53,032 nt of DNA from a virus: IMG/VR virus record IMGVR_UViG_3300041409_000651, positions 1 to 53,032 of that record. One strand, written 5' to 3'. Position numbers and translations under genes: made by a program. This document shows, piece by piece, positions 14,485 to 23,432 of the stretch (its first letter is position 1; each line of letters starts with the position of its first letter). A model generated the notes under the pieces. It saw only the letters and a program-made list of their open reading frames with translations. It ran no database searches and was not told the DNA's origin.

Positions 14485-14509
14485 CCGTCGTGCAGATGAT
14501 CCGCCAGCG

Positions 14510-14734
14510 GTGACGGTCCGCCGGTTCGAGCTTCATCGAGACGTCGACCACTCGGGCGTCTCGGGCGCCGGGATCGTGGCCGAGGGCGTGCACTTCGTCG
14601 ACGATGACGTCGTCGCTCTGCGGTGGACGTCGGCATGGCCGACGTCGGTCGTGTTCCACGAGCGCGGACTCGCGAGCGTCGAGGCGGTGCACGGGCACAA
14701 CGGGTCGACTCGGATCGTGTGGCTCGACGAGTGA
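14510..14734 (+). CDS. Conserved small phage protein, 74 aa
   Basis: GTG start. The sequence RFELHRDVDHSGVSGAGIVAEGV, VVALRWTSAWPTSVVFHERG and VEAVHGHNGSTRIVWLDE is a widespread actinophage pattern: a small beta-rich protein with conserved GxVAEGV, W-P-TSVV and HGH-G-TRIVW. The family has no known function. It overlaps the next gene by four bases. Confidence 0.65.
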   Translation: MTVRRFELHRDVDHSGVSGAGIVAEGVHFVDDDVVALRWTSAWPTSVVFHERGLASVEAVHGHNGSTRIVWLDE

Positions 14735-14955
14735 CCGCCGAGCACGTTCCCGCGGAGGAGGTCGAGGTGCTTCGCGAGGGCAGTCCTCGACCGCTACCCA
14801 CCGAGGGGCCGCGGGTGAGCCACGTCCTCCTCCGCGGTCGGGCGTCCGGTCCGGGCGCCTACCGCCTCGCCGCCGACGCGCTCACCGCGGCGATCCTCGA
14901 CGACATGGCGAACGCTCTCGGAGAGGAAGAGGGTCGAGGCGCTCTCGACCCGTGA
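14731..14955 (+). CDS. Hypothetical protein, 74 aa
   Basis: GTG in a GTGA overlap. The N-terminal half is Pro/Glu-rich and the C-terminal half is a helix (RLAADALTAAILDDMANAL). No cysteine or membrane segment. Located between the protease and the capsid promoter. The function is unknown. Confidence 0.5.
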   Translation: MTAEHVPAEEVEVLREGSPRPLPTEGPRVSHVLLRGRASGPGAYRLAADALTAAILDDMANALGEEEGRGALDP

Positions 14956-14968
14956 TCGAGGGTTCGAG

Positions 14969-14996
14969 TTGCGCGCGAATCCGAAGCGTGTAACTT
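14969..14996 (+). promoter_or_regulatory. Capsid promoter TTGCGC-16-TAACTT
   Basis: TTGCGC (14969-14974) and TAACTT (14991-14996) with a 16-base spacer form a good SigA-type promoter. A leader of about 90 bases follows, with a small inverted repeat CCGGCCGAGCCGG near 15010, before the GAGGAG Shine-Dalgarno of the capsid gene. A dedicated promoter fits the high demand for capsid protein. Confidence 0.55.
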
Positions 14997-15093
14997 GTGC
15001 CGCAGACGCCCGGCCGAGCCGGGACATGGGTCGACCCGAGGTCGGCGAGCCGCATCACCACATGCTCACCACTCACGAGGAGTCAATCGACCC

Positions 15094-17064
15094 ATGTTTC
15101 CCGAGCTTCCGGCCAACCTGTCCGACCTGTCCGACGAGGATCTCGGTCGCCTGATCGACGAGTACGTCGCGGCGATCGCCGACGGTGCACCGAACGTCCG
15201 CACCGCCGAGGAGGTGGCCGCTCTCGAAGCCGCAGGACAGAACCTCGCCGCGCTCCGCGCCGACGCCGAGCGGCGCGAGTCCGAGCAGGCCGAGATCGTC
15301 CAGCGGGCGCAGGCGGTCGTCGACGCCGCGAACGCGACGGCCGAGCCCGCCGAGGGTGCCGAGGGCACCGAGGGTGGTGAGGGCGACGGCGCCGACGGCG
15401 GCGAGACCCAGCCCGCCGAGGGCGCCGAGGGCGCTCCCGCCGAGCAGGAGTCGGTGACCGCCGGTGCGGCCGCTCCCGCGGTCACCCGCCGGATCCCGGC
15501 GATCCCGCAGCGCCCGGCGCTCTCCTCGATCTCGGGCCGCCAGCCCGCCGGGTCGCAGCCCGACCCGCGGCGCCCGTCGAACCTGCGGATCCTCGCCGCT
15601 CCGGACCTGCCGAACTTCTCGACGGGTCAGGATCTCAACATGGCGCAGGTCGCGAACGCGATGGTCGAGCGTCACGAGCGGCTCGGCCGTTCGCAGGGCG
15701 TCGACGGCGAGGTCGTCGGGATCGCCACGATCGAGGCGTCGATCCCGACCGACCGGTTCCTGACGTCGGTCGCGAGCCCGGTCGACAACACCGGTCGGGT
15801 CGAGGCGGTCACCGCCGCGCTCCGCTCGGCGTCGGTCGACGAAATGGACTCGCTCACCGCGGCCGGTGGGCTCTGCGCGCCGGTGGCGCCGTACTACGAC
15901 ATCCTCGTCGTCGCCGACTCGGCCCGCCCGATCCGCGACTTCCTCCCCGGCTTCGGCGCCGACCGCGGCGGCATCACCCTGATCCCGCCGCCCACGCTCG
16001 CTTCGGTGTCCCCGATCGCCCGCACGGTGGCGGACGGTGCGACGACGAACGCTTCGGCGACGGTCACGTCGGCGACGGCCGCGTTCGACGCCCGCGACGT
16101 CGGCGCCACGATCGCCGGTGCGGGCATCCCCGCCGGTGCCTACATCGTGTCCGTCACGAACGCGACGACCGTCGTGATCTCGGCGAACGCGACGGCGACG
16201 GCAGCGGGTGTGAGCATCACGATCACCCGCCTCGGGACGGTCGGCTACATCACCGCCACGCAGGACGCCGCCGCGCTGAACGGCACCGCCGCGCAGCAGA
16301 TCGCGGCGCAGAAGCCGTGCCTGCACGTCGTGTGCGGCAACCCGCAGACCTACACGGTCGACGCGATCTCCCGGTGCTTGGAGTTCGGGAACTTCTCGGC
16401 CCGCGCCTACCCGGAGCAGGTCTCGTCGTGGATCGACCTCTCCATGGCGGCGCACGCCCGCCGCGCCGAGACGTCGCTCCTCGATCAGATCGCCGCGAAC
16501 TCCGTCGCCGTGACCGCCGCTCTGGCGCTCGGCGCCGGTGCCGAGGTGTTCGCCCGTGCCGCGCAGCTTGCGGAGGGCTACCGGAGCCGCAACCGGATGA
16601 GCGAGGACGCCTCCCTCGACGCGTTGTACCCGTCGTGGACGGTCGGGCTCATCAACGCCGACCGGGTCCGTGCGGGCGTCGAGCCGCTCACCCGCGCCGA
16701 GATCGAGGCCCGCTTCCGGGCCACGGCCGGTCTCCGGATCGGGTGGTACGTCGACTCGAAGACGGGCGGCGGTCAGGTGTTCGGCACGCAGTCCGTCGGC
16801 GCGGCGCTCACGTTCCCGTCGACGCTCGTGTGGTACCTGTTCGCGCCGGGGACGTTCCTGTTCCTCGACGGCGGGACCCTCGACTTCGGGCTCGTGCGGG
16901 ACTCGACGCTGAACGCCCGGAACGATTACCGGATCATGGTCGAGACGTTCGAGAAGATCGCGTTCACCGGGTTCGAGTCGCTCGAAGTCACGCAGACGGT
17001 GTGCGCGACCGGCGAGATCGGCGCCCGCCGCACCGGTGGCGCGGCGCTCGTCTGCCCGGTCTGA
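15094..17064 (+). CDS. Major capsid protein (HK97-like) with N-terminal scaffold-like region and inserted beta domain
   Basis: 656 aa. The ATG at 15094 has GAGGAG upstream. Residues 1-75 are helical, 76-130 are an acidic Glu/Gly/Ala-rich linker, and a cleavable delta-like region may end near residue 180. The capsid core starts around LRILAAPDLPNF and ends with the long VRDSTLNARNDYRIMVETFEKIAF segment, typical of actinophage capsid proteins. Between about residues 308 and 380 a Thr/Ala/Val-rich repeat-like domain is inserted (TNASATVTSATAAFDA and DVGATIAGAGIPAGAYIVS). I know this type of domain from phage fibres and surface proteins; it probably projects from the capsomer. Function as capsid shell follows from position and core sequence. 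Confidence 0.8.
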   Translation: MFPELPANLSDLSDEDLGRLIDEYVAAIADGAPNVRTAEEVAALEAAGQNLAALRADAERRESEQAEIVQRAQAVVDAANATAEPAEGAEGTEGGEGDGADGGETQPAEGAEGAPAEQESVTAGAAAPAVTRRIPAIPQRPALSSISGRQPAGSQPDPRRPSNLRILAAPDLPNFSTGQDLNMAQVANAMVERHERLGRSQGVDGEVVGIATIEASIPTDRFLTSVASPVDNTGRVEAVTAALRSASVDEMDSLTAAGGLCAPVAPYYDILVVADSARPIRDFLPGFGADRGGITLIPPPTLASVSPIARTVADGATTNASATVTSATAAFDARDVGATIAGAGIPAGAYIVSVTNATTVVISANATATAAGVSITITRLGTVGYITATQDAAALNGTAAQQIAAQKPCLHVVCGNPQTYTVDAISRCLEFGNFSARAYPEQVSSWIDLSMAAHARRAETSLLDQIAANSVAVTAALALGAGAEVFARAAQLAEGYRSRNRMSEDASLDALYPSWTVGLINADRVRAGVEPLTRAEIEARFRATAGLRIGWYVDSKTGGGQVFGTQSVGAALTFPSTLVWYLFAPGTFLFLDGGTLDFGLVRDSTLNARNDYRIMVETFEKIAFTGFESLEVTQTVCATGEIGARRTGGAALVCPV

Positions 17065-17104
17065 TCGACCAGTTCCCGAGTTCGAGCGCTAGGAGGAGCG
17101 AGAC

Positions 17105-17956
17105 GTGACGGTTGCAGCACCCGAGGTGGTACCGGCACCGCGTCTCGCTCCTCCCGCGCAAGGGCTCCTCGTCGCGGCCGACGTCATCGACCACGACGCG
17201 GGCGACGAGCGGTGGGTCAACGGGTTCGGGTTCTCGCCCGAGTCGTGCACGACCGGCGAGGCGTGGGCCGCTTCGTGCGGGACCGTCGGGAACGCGATGG
17301 GTACCGGCCACAACCGGGGCGCGGCCCGCACGTTCGAGCCGTTCGCGGTGGTCGCACGCGACACGTGCGGCTCGTTCGGCTATCAGGCCGCCGAGTACGA
17401 AGCGCGCGCCCGTCGGGCTCTGGCCCGCGTCGAGGCGTGGCGCATCGAGAACGAGTTCTGGACGGGGACGCTGATCCCCACGAACTACCGGCTCGCGGCG
17501 GCTTCGACGCCGGTCGCCGGGTACGGGCTCGGCCGGGGTCTCGCGCTCGCCGCGCTGGAGCAGAGCATCGCCGACGCCGCCGTCGGGCTCGGCATGATCC
17601 ACGCCCGGCCCGGTCTCGTGTCGTTGTGGTGGGGCGACCAGTTGCTCCGCCTCGACGGGAACCGTCTCCGGACGGCGCTCGGGACGCTCGTCGTCGCCGG
17701 GCAGGGCTACGCGGGGACGTCACCGACGGGAGCGATCCCGGCGAACGCGACGGAGTGGGCGTACGCGACCGACCCGGTCGTCGTGCACCGCGGCCCGATC
17801 GTGATCTCGCCCGACAACCCGAACGAGGCGGAACGTCTCGCGCAAGCCACCGACAAGGTGAACAACATCGTCGAGTTTCGAGCCGAGCGCTTCGCCGGGA
17901 TCGCATGGGGCGGTTGCCTCGTCGCCGGTGTCGAAGTCGCCGTGACCGTCCCGTAG
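17105..17956 (+). CDS. Virion structural protein candidate, 283 aa
   Basis: GTG start with AGGAGGAGCG just upstream. The protein has five cysteines near the N-terminal third (SCTTGEAWAASCGT), a helix RRALARVEAWRIENEFWTG that is typical of capsid-proximal proteins, and a mixed C-terminus. The gene directly follows the capsid gene and is probably co-transcribed. It might be a head vertex or decoration protein, or a second capsid-like protein. No name can be given with confidence. Confidence 0.6.
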   Translation: MTVAAPEVVPAPRLAPPAQGLLVAADVIDHDAGDERWVNGFGFSPESCTTGEAWAASCGTVGNAMGTGHNRGAARTFEPFAVVARDTCGSFGYQAAEYEARARRALARVEAWRIENEFWTGTLIPTNYRLAAASTPVAGYGLGRGLALAALEQSIADAAVGLGMIHARPGLVSLWWGDQLLRLDGNRLRTALGTLVVAGQGYAGTSPTGAIPANATEWAYATDPVVVHRGPIVISPDNPNEAERLAQATDKVNNIVEFRAERFAGIAWGGCLVAGVEVAVTVP

Positions 17957-17971
17957 AGGAGAAGAGACCAC

Positions 17972-18625
17972 ATGGCCGGTAACACCTGTGCAGCGTCGAT
18001 CCAGGGGTGCGCGCTTCGCGTCGCCCGGCTCGCCGCCGACGGCACCACGCCCGCCGGTGCGACGAACATGTACGTCACCGATCAGATGGTGACGCTCGTC
18101 GCGGAGCGGGAGACGGAGGCGGGCGAGGAGATCGTCGTCAAGAACGCGTGCGGGTCGAACGTCGTCGACGTCCGAGACCCGGACCGGACTCGGCGTCTGA
18201 ACCTGACGCTCGGGCTCGCGATCCCCGACCCCGAGCTTCTCGAACTCATGGCGGGGGCTCTGCTCTCGACCACGACCGGGAACTCGGACGGGTTCGGGTA
18301 TCCGCTCCTGAACACGATCCCGAACCAGGACGGCGTGTCGCTCGAAGTGTTCTCGAAGGCGATCCTGAACGGGTCGCTCGCGTCGACGTCGCCGTACTGG
18401 CGGTGGGCGCTCCCGAAGACGTACGGGTGGGTCTTCGGGTCGCGGACGTGGGCGAACGCGGCGATGACCGAGACCCTGACCGGCTTCGCGATCCAGAACG
18501 CGAACTTCGGGAACGGGCCGACGAACGACTGGACGGGTCCGAGCGACCGGGTCCTCGCGGTGAAGCGTGCCGCGGCGCTCCCGGCCACGTCGTGCGGCTA
18601 CGTCGCCACGCCGGTCCAGACCTGA
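17972..18625 (+). CDS. Virion structural protein candidate, 217 aa
   Basis: ATG start with GAGGAGAAGAG upstream. It has several cysteines (NTCAASIQGCAL, KNACGSN, TSCGY) and a fold-rich sequence with long mixed beta/alpha patterns (RRLNLTLGLAIPDPELLELM). In position it could be a tail-tube-like or head-associated protein. Without homology evidence the choice stays open. Confidence 0.55.
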   Translation: MAGNTCAASIQGCALRVARLAADGTTPAGATNMYVTDQMVTLVAERETEAGEEIVVKNACGSNVVDVRDPDRTRRLNLTLGLAIPDPELLELMAGALLSTTTGNSDGFGYPLLNTIPNQDGVSLEVFSKAILNGSLASTSPYWRWALPKTYGWVFGSRTWANAAMTETLTGFAIQNANFGNGPTNDWTGPSDRVLAVKRAAALPATSCGYVATPVQT

Positions 18626-18662
18626 TCGACGGTAGGGTCCGAGCGAGCGAGAGGAGGGCATC

Positions 18663-19139
18663 ATGGCGACTGCCGACGTGAAGGCGTATTTCGAGGGGGC
18701 GCGGGACGTCGCCGATATCGAGGAGGACACGACGAACGCGACGATCGTCGGCGCGACGATCGCGATCCCGGTCGACGTGCAGTCGGTCCTCCGTCAACTC
18801 GTCACGTTGACGACGACGGTCCTCGGGATCTCGGCGGTGTTCACCGGCCCGACGATCGACGCGATCCAGGCGCAGCGGATCACGGGGCTCGTGACGGCCG
18901 ATCAGGCGGGCGTCCTCGACTTGCAGGTCTCGGACGACGCGGTGACGTGGTACACGCCGAGCGCTCGTGTGACCGACACGTATGAGGGGGCGGCGGCGTC
19001 GGCTCCGGTCGAGGTCGCTCTCGGCGAGGTCCGCACGTTCGCGTTCATCGCGAAGACTCGCTACATGCGGCTCCGTTACACGAACGGCGCGGTCGCTCAG
19101 ACGGCGTTCCGTCTCTCCGCCTACCTCTCGGCGCAGTAG
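18663..19139 (+). CDS. Beta-rich structural protein candidate, 158 aa
   Basis: ATG start, Shine-Dalgarno GAGAGGAGGG. After a short helix the sequence becomes Thr/Val/Ala-rich with alternating hydrophobic residues (VQSVLRQLVTLTTTVLGISAVF), and the C-terminal half (SDDAVTWYTPSARV ... RYMRLRYTNG) looks like a jelly-roll F5/8-type or carbohydrate-binding fold. It precedes the LamG genes by three bases, so it may be part of the same surface structure. A -10-like TAGGGT is at 18633. Confidence 0.55.
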   Translation: MATADVKAYFEGARDVADIEEDTTNATIVGATIAIPVDVQSVLRQLVTLTTTVLGISAVFTGPTIDAIQAQRITGLVTADQAGVLDLQVSDDAVTWYTPSARVTDTYEGAAASAPVEVALGEVRTFAFIAKTRYMRLRYTNGAVAQTAFRLSAYLSAQ

Positions 19140-19142
19140 CCC

Positions 19143-21584
19143 GTGCCGCCCAAGGCAGGCGCCGGGGTCAGGTTCACTCGGCCCGCCGCGGCGCTCGCGC
19201 CCTACGTCGATTGCGGTCTCGTCCCGCTTCCGAGCGAGTTCACGCTAGAGGGGTGGGCGACGTTCGCCGGGCACCCGATCGGCGACACGGACTCTTCGCT
19301 CTTCGGCCGGTGGAACTCGGCGCAGGGCGGGGCGATGGTGATCGTGTCGAACGGTCTCCTCCGCTACTACGTCAATGCCTCGGCGGTGACGGGACCGACA
19401 CTCCCCGCCGATGGTGCGTGGCACCACGTTGCATTCGTTCACTTTGCCGACGGGAGCGCCGCCTATTACCTCGACGGCGCTCAGGCGGGAACGTCGATCG
19501 CCGGGACGCTCGCCTCTGTCCCCGTCATGCCCGCCGCGGCGTCCTACAAGGTCGGCGCGTACGGAACGTCGCCGACGTCCGCGTGGAACGGGCGCGTAGC
19601 CGGGCATCGAGCATGGGGACGGGCGCTCTCCGCCGACGAGGTGCTCCGCCGGTTCCGTGGCCGCGAGATCTCGCCGGTCGGGCTCGTGCTCGATCTGCCG
19701 CTCGACGAGGGCGTCGGCGTGAAGGCACTCGACCGCACGGCGAACATGCTCGACGGGACGTTGACGGGCGGCGCTCAGTGGGCGCAGCCGAAGGCAGAGC
19801 GTGGCTACGCCGGGACCTCGAACTCGGCGGCGAACGTCACGGCCATCCTGTCGAACGAGCCGCTCCGGAAGCTCTCGCTCCTCTACTGGACGAAGCCACT
19901 CATCCCGAACCTCGGCGGCACCGCGGCCCGCCCGGTCCACGTGTTCGGGTCGAACTTCGGGCTCTTCACGCAAGGCGCGACGAGCCGGATCGACACGACG
20001 ACCGTGAATCAAACGTTCACGGCGGCCGTCGACGCGGGCGCGGGCGGGTGGCATCATCACGCTCTGCTAGTCGACATGGACGCAGCGCTCGTGCAGCACT
20101 ACGGAGACGGAGCCGGGGTGACGTCGCGAGGGATCGCTACGCCGATCACGATCCCGGCGGGACTCTCGGTCGTCGCTCCGAACGCGAGCCTCGGCGGTCA
20201 GATCTCGCGCGACATCGTCGTGTTCTCCCGAGTCCTGTCGCAGGCCGAGATCCGGTGGGTGATGCTCGGCGGCGACCCGACGAAGCTCGACGGGTGCATC
20301 GCTCACTTCCCACTCGATCAGGACGTCGTGAATCGGGCGCCGCGGGGGATGCGGCCCGCGAACCGCTTCGCTCGGACGTCGGGTCCCGTGAGCTACGACT
20401 TCGAGGACGGCACGACGACGGGGTGGGTCGCTAGCGGCGGGACGATCGGCGTGCAGGCGGGGATCGGGCGCAGGGGACGCAACGCGATGGTGCTCACGAC
20501 CGACGGGACGCTCGGGGCGTCGGTGAGGAACCCGGCGACGACGTCGTTCCCGCCGGTCGTCGAGGGCGAGGTCGTGACCGCGTCCTGCGACCTCGCCGCG
20601 ATCGGCTCGTCGCCGATCCGGCGCGCGTCCCTGACGCTGACGTGGGTGAACAGTGGCGGCGCCGGGGTCGGCGTCGGGATCGCCGTCACGAACCTCGCTC
20701 TCTCGGCGTCGGAGTGGCGGCGATTCTCGATCACCGGGACCGTCCCGGTCGGTGTCGGCGCGGTGAACGTGCGTCTCACGGTCGCGTTCGACGAGCCCGC
20801 CGCGGCAGGCGAGCGGATAGCGATCGACGGTCTCGCCGTCCGCGGCGGAACGAACGGCGAGTGGGCGCCGGGATCCGAGGTCGAGATCGTCTCGTCGCCG
20901 CCGGGCGTCGAAATGAACCTCGTCCGCCCGGTGCGCCTCCGGGCGCGGGCGACGGCGACGTCGTCGCGGCTCGTGCCGTCGTCGTTGTCGGCTCCGCTCG
21001 ACCCCGCCGCGTTCGGGGAGGCGAGCACGGTCGCCTTGTGGGTGCAGGCGGGACGCACGATCACCGACGCGCAGTACCTCGCCACCCTCGGCGGTCTTTC
21101 CGGCGGCGGCGAGGCGAACACGCATCAACTCCTCCTCTGGCGTCTCACGCCGAACTCCGTCGCGGTGCGGCACGGCACGGCGGCCGCGGGGCTCGGGCTC
21201 GGCGCAGCGCGCGCGGTGCCCGCCGCGTATGACCGGCCGGTCTTGTTCGTCGCCACCCGTGACGCTTCGTTTCAGCGGCAGTATCAGGACGGCGTGCAGG
21301 TCGACGTGATCGCCACCGTCGGCGCCGCTCCTGCGGTGAACGTGTTCCGTCTCGGCGCCGTGAACGGGACGGACAGTACGACCGACGCCCGCTACGGCGT
21401 GGCGCGCGTGTGGAACCGGGCGCTCTCCGCCGACGAGGTCGTCGGGCTCGTCCGCGACGTCGTCCCGCGTATCGGCCTTCAGGGCGAGTGGCTCACCGAC
21501 GGGTCGGTGAGTAACCGGATCGCGCTCGACACGAGCGGTAAGGGGCGACACGGCGTGCTCTCCGGTGGGATGGTGGCGGCGTGA
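19143..21584 (+). CDS. Multi-domain LamG (concanavalin-like) surface protein, 813 aa
   Basis: GTG start three bases after the preceding stop. Three LamG-like domains are visible at about residues 10-205, 225-400 and 610-800. Each has the marks of the fold: WHHVAFVHFADG with YLDG and HRAWGRALSADEV in the first, GGWHHHALLVDM with VVFSRVLSQAEI in the second, and RDASFQRQYQDG with ARVWNRALSADEV in the third. Between the second and third lies a jelly-roll carbohydrate-binding-like stretch (YDFEDGTTTGWVASGG). LamG domains bind glycans or proteins. The gene sits in the head/connector region, so a capsid decoration or fibre is more likely than a tail fibre. Confidence 0.75.
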   Translation: MPPKAGAGVRFTRPAAALAPYVDCGLVPLPSEFTLEGWATFAGHPIGDTDSSLFGRWNSAQGGAMVIVSNGLLRYYVNASAVTGPTLPADGAWHHVAFVHFADGSAAYYLDGAQAGTSIAGTLASVPVMPAAASYKVGAYGTSPTSAWNGRVAGHRAWGRALSADEVLRRFRGREISPVGLVLDLPLDEGVGVKALDRTANMLDGTLTGGAQWAQPKAERGYAGTSNSAANVTAILSNEPLRKLSLLYWTKPLIPNLGGTAARPVHVFGSNFGLFTQGATSRIDTTTVNQTFTAAVDAGAGGWHHHALLVDMDAALVQHYGDGAGVTSRGIATPITIPAGLSVVAPNASLGGQISRDIVVFSRVLSQAEIRWVMLGGDPTKLDGCIAHFPLDQDVVNRAPRGMRPANRFARTSGPVSYDFEDGTTTGWVASGGTIGVQAGIGRRGRNAMVLTTDGTLGASVRNPATTSFPPVVEGEVVTASCDLAAIGSSPIRRASLTLTWVNSGGAGVGVGIAVTNLALSASEWRRFSITGTVPVGVGAVNVRLTVAFDEPAAAGERIAIDGLAVRGGTNGEWAPGSEVEIVSSPPGVEMNLVRPVRLRARATATSSRLVPSSLSAPLDPAAFGEASTVALWVQAGRTITDAQYLATLGGLSGGGEANTHQLLLWRLTPNSVAVRHGTAAAGLGLGAARAVPAAYDRPVLFVATRDASFQRQYQDGVQVDVIATVGAAPAVNVFRLGAVNGTDSTTDARYGVARVWNRALSADEVVGLVRDVVPRIGLQGEWLTDGSVSNRIALDTSGKGRHGVLSGGMVAA

Positions 21585-22795
21585 CGGTCCTCCTCTCCCG
21601 CGGCTACCACTTCGACGCGGTGAACGACTACATCGCTCTCCCCGCGGCCGAGGCGCTCGGCGGCGCAGCATTCACCGCGGAAGGGTGGGCGCGGTTCGTG
21701 ACCTCGGGCTACGGCGGCCCGATCGTCGGAGCGTGGGCGGCGAACCTCGGATGGATGCTCTACGTCACGAACGGACAGGTGCAGGGCTACCTCGGGAACA
21801 CCGGACCGTCGGCGGGCTCGGTCCCGGCGGGTCGATGGGTGCACCTCGCGATGACGTACGACGGGGTGACGGTCACGGTCTACGTCGACGGGATCGCCGC
21901 CGCAGCGGGAGCGCGTGCGGCGTCGGTGCCGTCGACGGGCTCGGGGGCGATCGGAGCGTACGGCAACCCGCCGCCGCGGCCCGCTCTCACCGACAACGTC
22001 GGCGGTACGGTCCGCGACGTCCGTCTATGGAGCCGGGTGCTCGCTCCCGCCGAGCTAGGCGTGTTCCGCCCGAACCTGCGCGGCGACGAGGCGGGACTCG
22101 TGGGGTGGTGGCCGCTCGAAGGCGACACGCTCGACCGGACGGTGCGCCGCCGGTTCGGTCCGATCCGCGACGGCTTCGGCGTCGGGCAGGGCGGGCCGTT
22201 GTTCGGCCGCACGACGGAGGTCGGCGGAGCGACGTGGGTTATCGGCGGACCCGGTTCGGGGCTCTGGCGGGTCGGCGACGGCGTCGCGCAGCTTGCAGCG
22301 CCGGGCGGTGACGACGAGGCGGTCGTCCCGTTCCCGCACCGCAACGTCGAGGTGCGAGCGTTGATTCGTCGACAGACGATCGGGACCGGCGGACCGGGAC
22401 TCATCGCCCGGACGACGATCGGGGCGGCGGCGGACAGTTACGTGATGGTCCACCTGTCGGCGCCGAACGCGTTCACGGTCTACAAGCGGGTCGCCGGATC
22501 GTACGTCGCGCAGGGGATCACCCCGATTCCCGACACGAACGGAGCGGCGCGCGACGTGCGGCTCCGGGCGATCGGTACGACGGTGCAGGCGATCGTCGAC
22601 GGCGTCGTGTCGCCCGTCTACTCGGTCTTCGACGCGGCGGTGCAACTGGCGGGCGGGGTCGGGCTCTACTCGAACGCGACGGGGCTCGATCAGTGGTGGG
22701 ACAACTTCGAGGTGACGGCGCTCGACGCCGACGACGGTCTGCATGGCATCGCACGCAACGGTGCCAGGCCCGCTCTCGCGAGGAGCGCGGCGTGA
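21581..22795 (+). CDS. LamG-domain surface protein, 404 aa
   Basis: GTG in a GTGA overlap with the previous LamG gene. The first domain (about 1-170) has YHFDAVNDYIAL, GRWVHLAMTYDG, VYVDG and VRLWSRVLAPAELG. The second (about 200-390) has a different concanavalin-like outline with LIARTTIGAAADSYVMVHL, VRLRAIGTTVQAIVDG and GGVGLYSNATG, ending in WWDNFEV. This resembles glycan-interacting lectin or hydrolase-like folds. It is translationally coupled to both neighbours, so the three proteins are probably assembled together. Confidence 0.75.
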   Translation: MTVLLSRGYHFDAVNDYIALPAAEALGGAAFTAEGWARFVTSGYGGPIVGAWAANLGWMLYVTNGQVQGYLGNTGPSAGSVPAGRWVHLAMTYDGVTVTVYVDGIAAAAGARAASVPSTGSGAIGAYGNPPPRPALTDNVGGTVRDVRLWSRVLAPAELGVFRPNLRGDEAGLVGWWPLEGDTLDRTVRRRFGPIRDGFGVGQGGPLFGRTTEVGGATWVIGGPGSGLWRVGDGVAQLAAPGGDDEAVVPFPHRNVEVRALIRRQTIGTGGPGLIARTTIGAAADSYVMVHLSAPNAFTVYKRVAGSYVAQGITPIPDTNGAARDVRLRAIGTTVQAIVDGVVSPVYSVFDAAVQLAGGVGLYSNATGLDQWWDNFEVTALDADDGLHGIARNGARPALARSAA

Positions 22796-23412
22796 GGACG
22801 TCCGTCACGCCCGCAGGGTTCGCTCGATGGTCGCCGCCGCCCGCGGCTCTGCAACTCCGCGGGACCATGACCGTCGCGATGTGGGCGACGTGGATCGACG
22901 GTTCCCCGACCCTCGCCCGGTTCGGGAACGGCGCCGACGAGAAGTGGGGACTCGTGATCCCCGGCGACGGGTCGCTCTCGTGGGAGCAGTACGACGGCGC
23001 CTTCCGTTCGGCGACGGTCGCGCCCGCCGCGTCCATGCAAGGTCGCGTGCCGACCCACGTCGCCGTCACGCGAGCCGCCGACGGCGTGTCGCTCACCGGC
23101 TACCTGAACGGGCGCCGCGTCACGCAACCGGTCGTCCCCGGTGGCGCGCCGACGGCGACCGTGCCCGCGTCCGGAACGATCGGGTCGAGCAACGGCTCGA
23201 CGGTCGGCGGGACGGCGATCATCGCTGGACTCGCCGTCTGGAACGACGTGCTCACGGCCGCCGAGATCCTCGCCGAGTATCAGGGCGCCGAGGTCGAGCG
23301 GGCGCTCGTCGGTCGGTGGCCGCTCGCCGCCGACTACCGCGACGTCGGCCCGAACGGTCTGCACCTCGCACCCGTCGGGGCGCCGGTCCTCGATCTCGCG
23401 CTCCTCCGCTAG
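22792..23412 (+). CDS. LamG-domain surface protein, 206 aa
   Basis: GTG in a GTGA overlap. It is a single LamG domain: FARWSPPPAALQLRGTMTVA, THVAVTRAADGVSLTGYLNG, GTIGSSNGSTVGGTAIIAGL, AVWNDVLTAAEI and the closing LVGRWPLAADYRDVGPNG. It resembles the N-terminal domains of the two genes before it, so the cluster probably grew by duplication. The likely role is surface binding. Confidence 0.7.
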   Translation: MRTSVTPAGFARWSPPPAALQLRGTMTVAMWATWIDGSPTLARFGNGADEKWGLVIPGDGSLSWEQYDGAFRSATVAPAASMQGRVPTHVAVTRAADGVSLTGYLNGRRVTQPVVPGGAPTATVPASGTIGSSNGSTVGGTAIIAGLAVWNDVLTAAEILAEYQGAEVERALVGRWPLAADYRDVGPNGLHLAPVGAPVLDLALLR

Positions 23413-23420
23413 CCGAAAGG

Positions 23421-23426
23421 TAACCT
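23421..23426 (+). promoter_or_regulatory. -10 box TAACCT, leaderless candidate
   Basis: TAACCT ends seven bases before the ATG at 23433 and there is no Shine-Dalgarno. Layout identical to the leaderless units at 3927 and 32974. Confidence 0.45.
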
Positions 23427-23432
23427 CGACTC

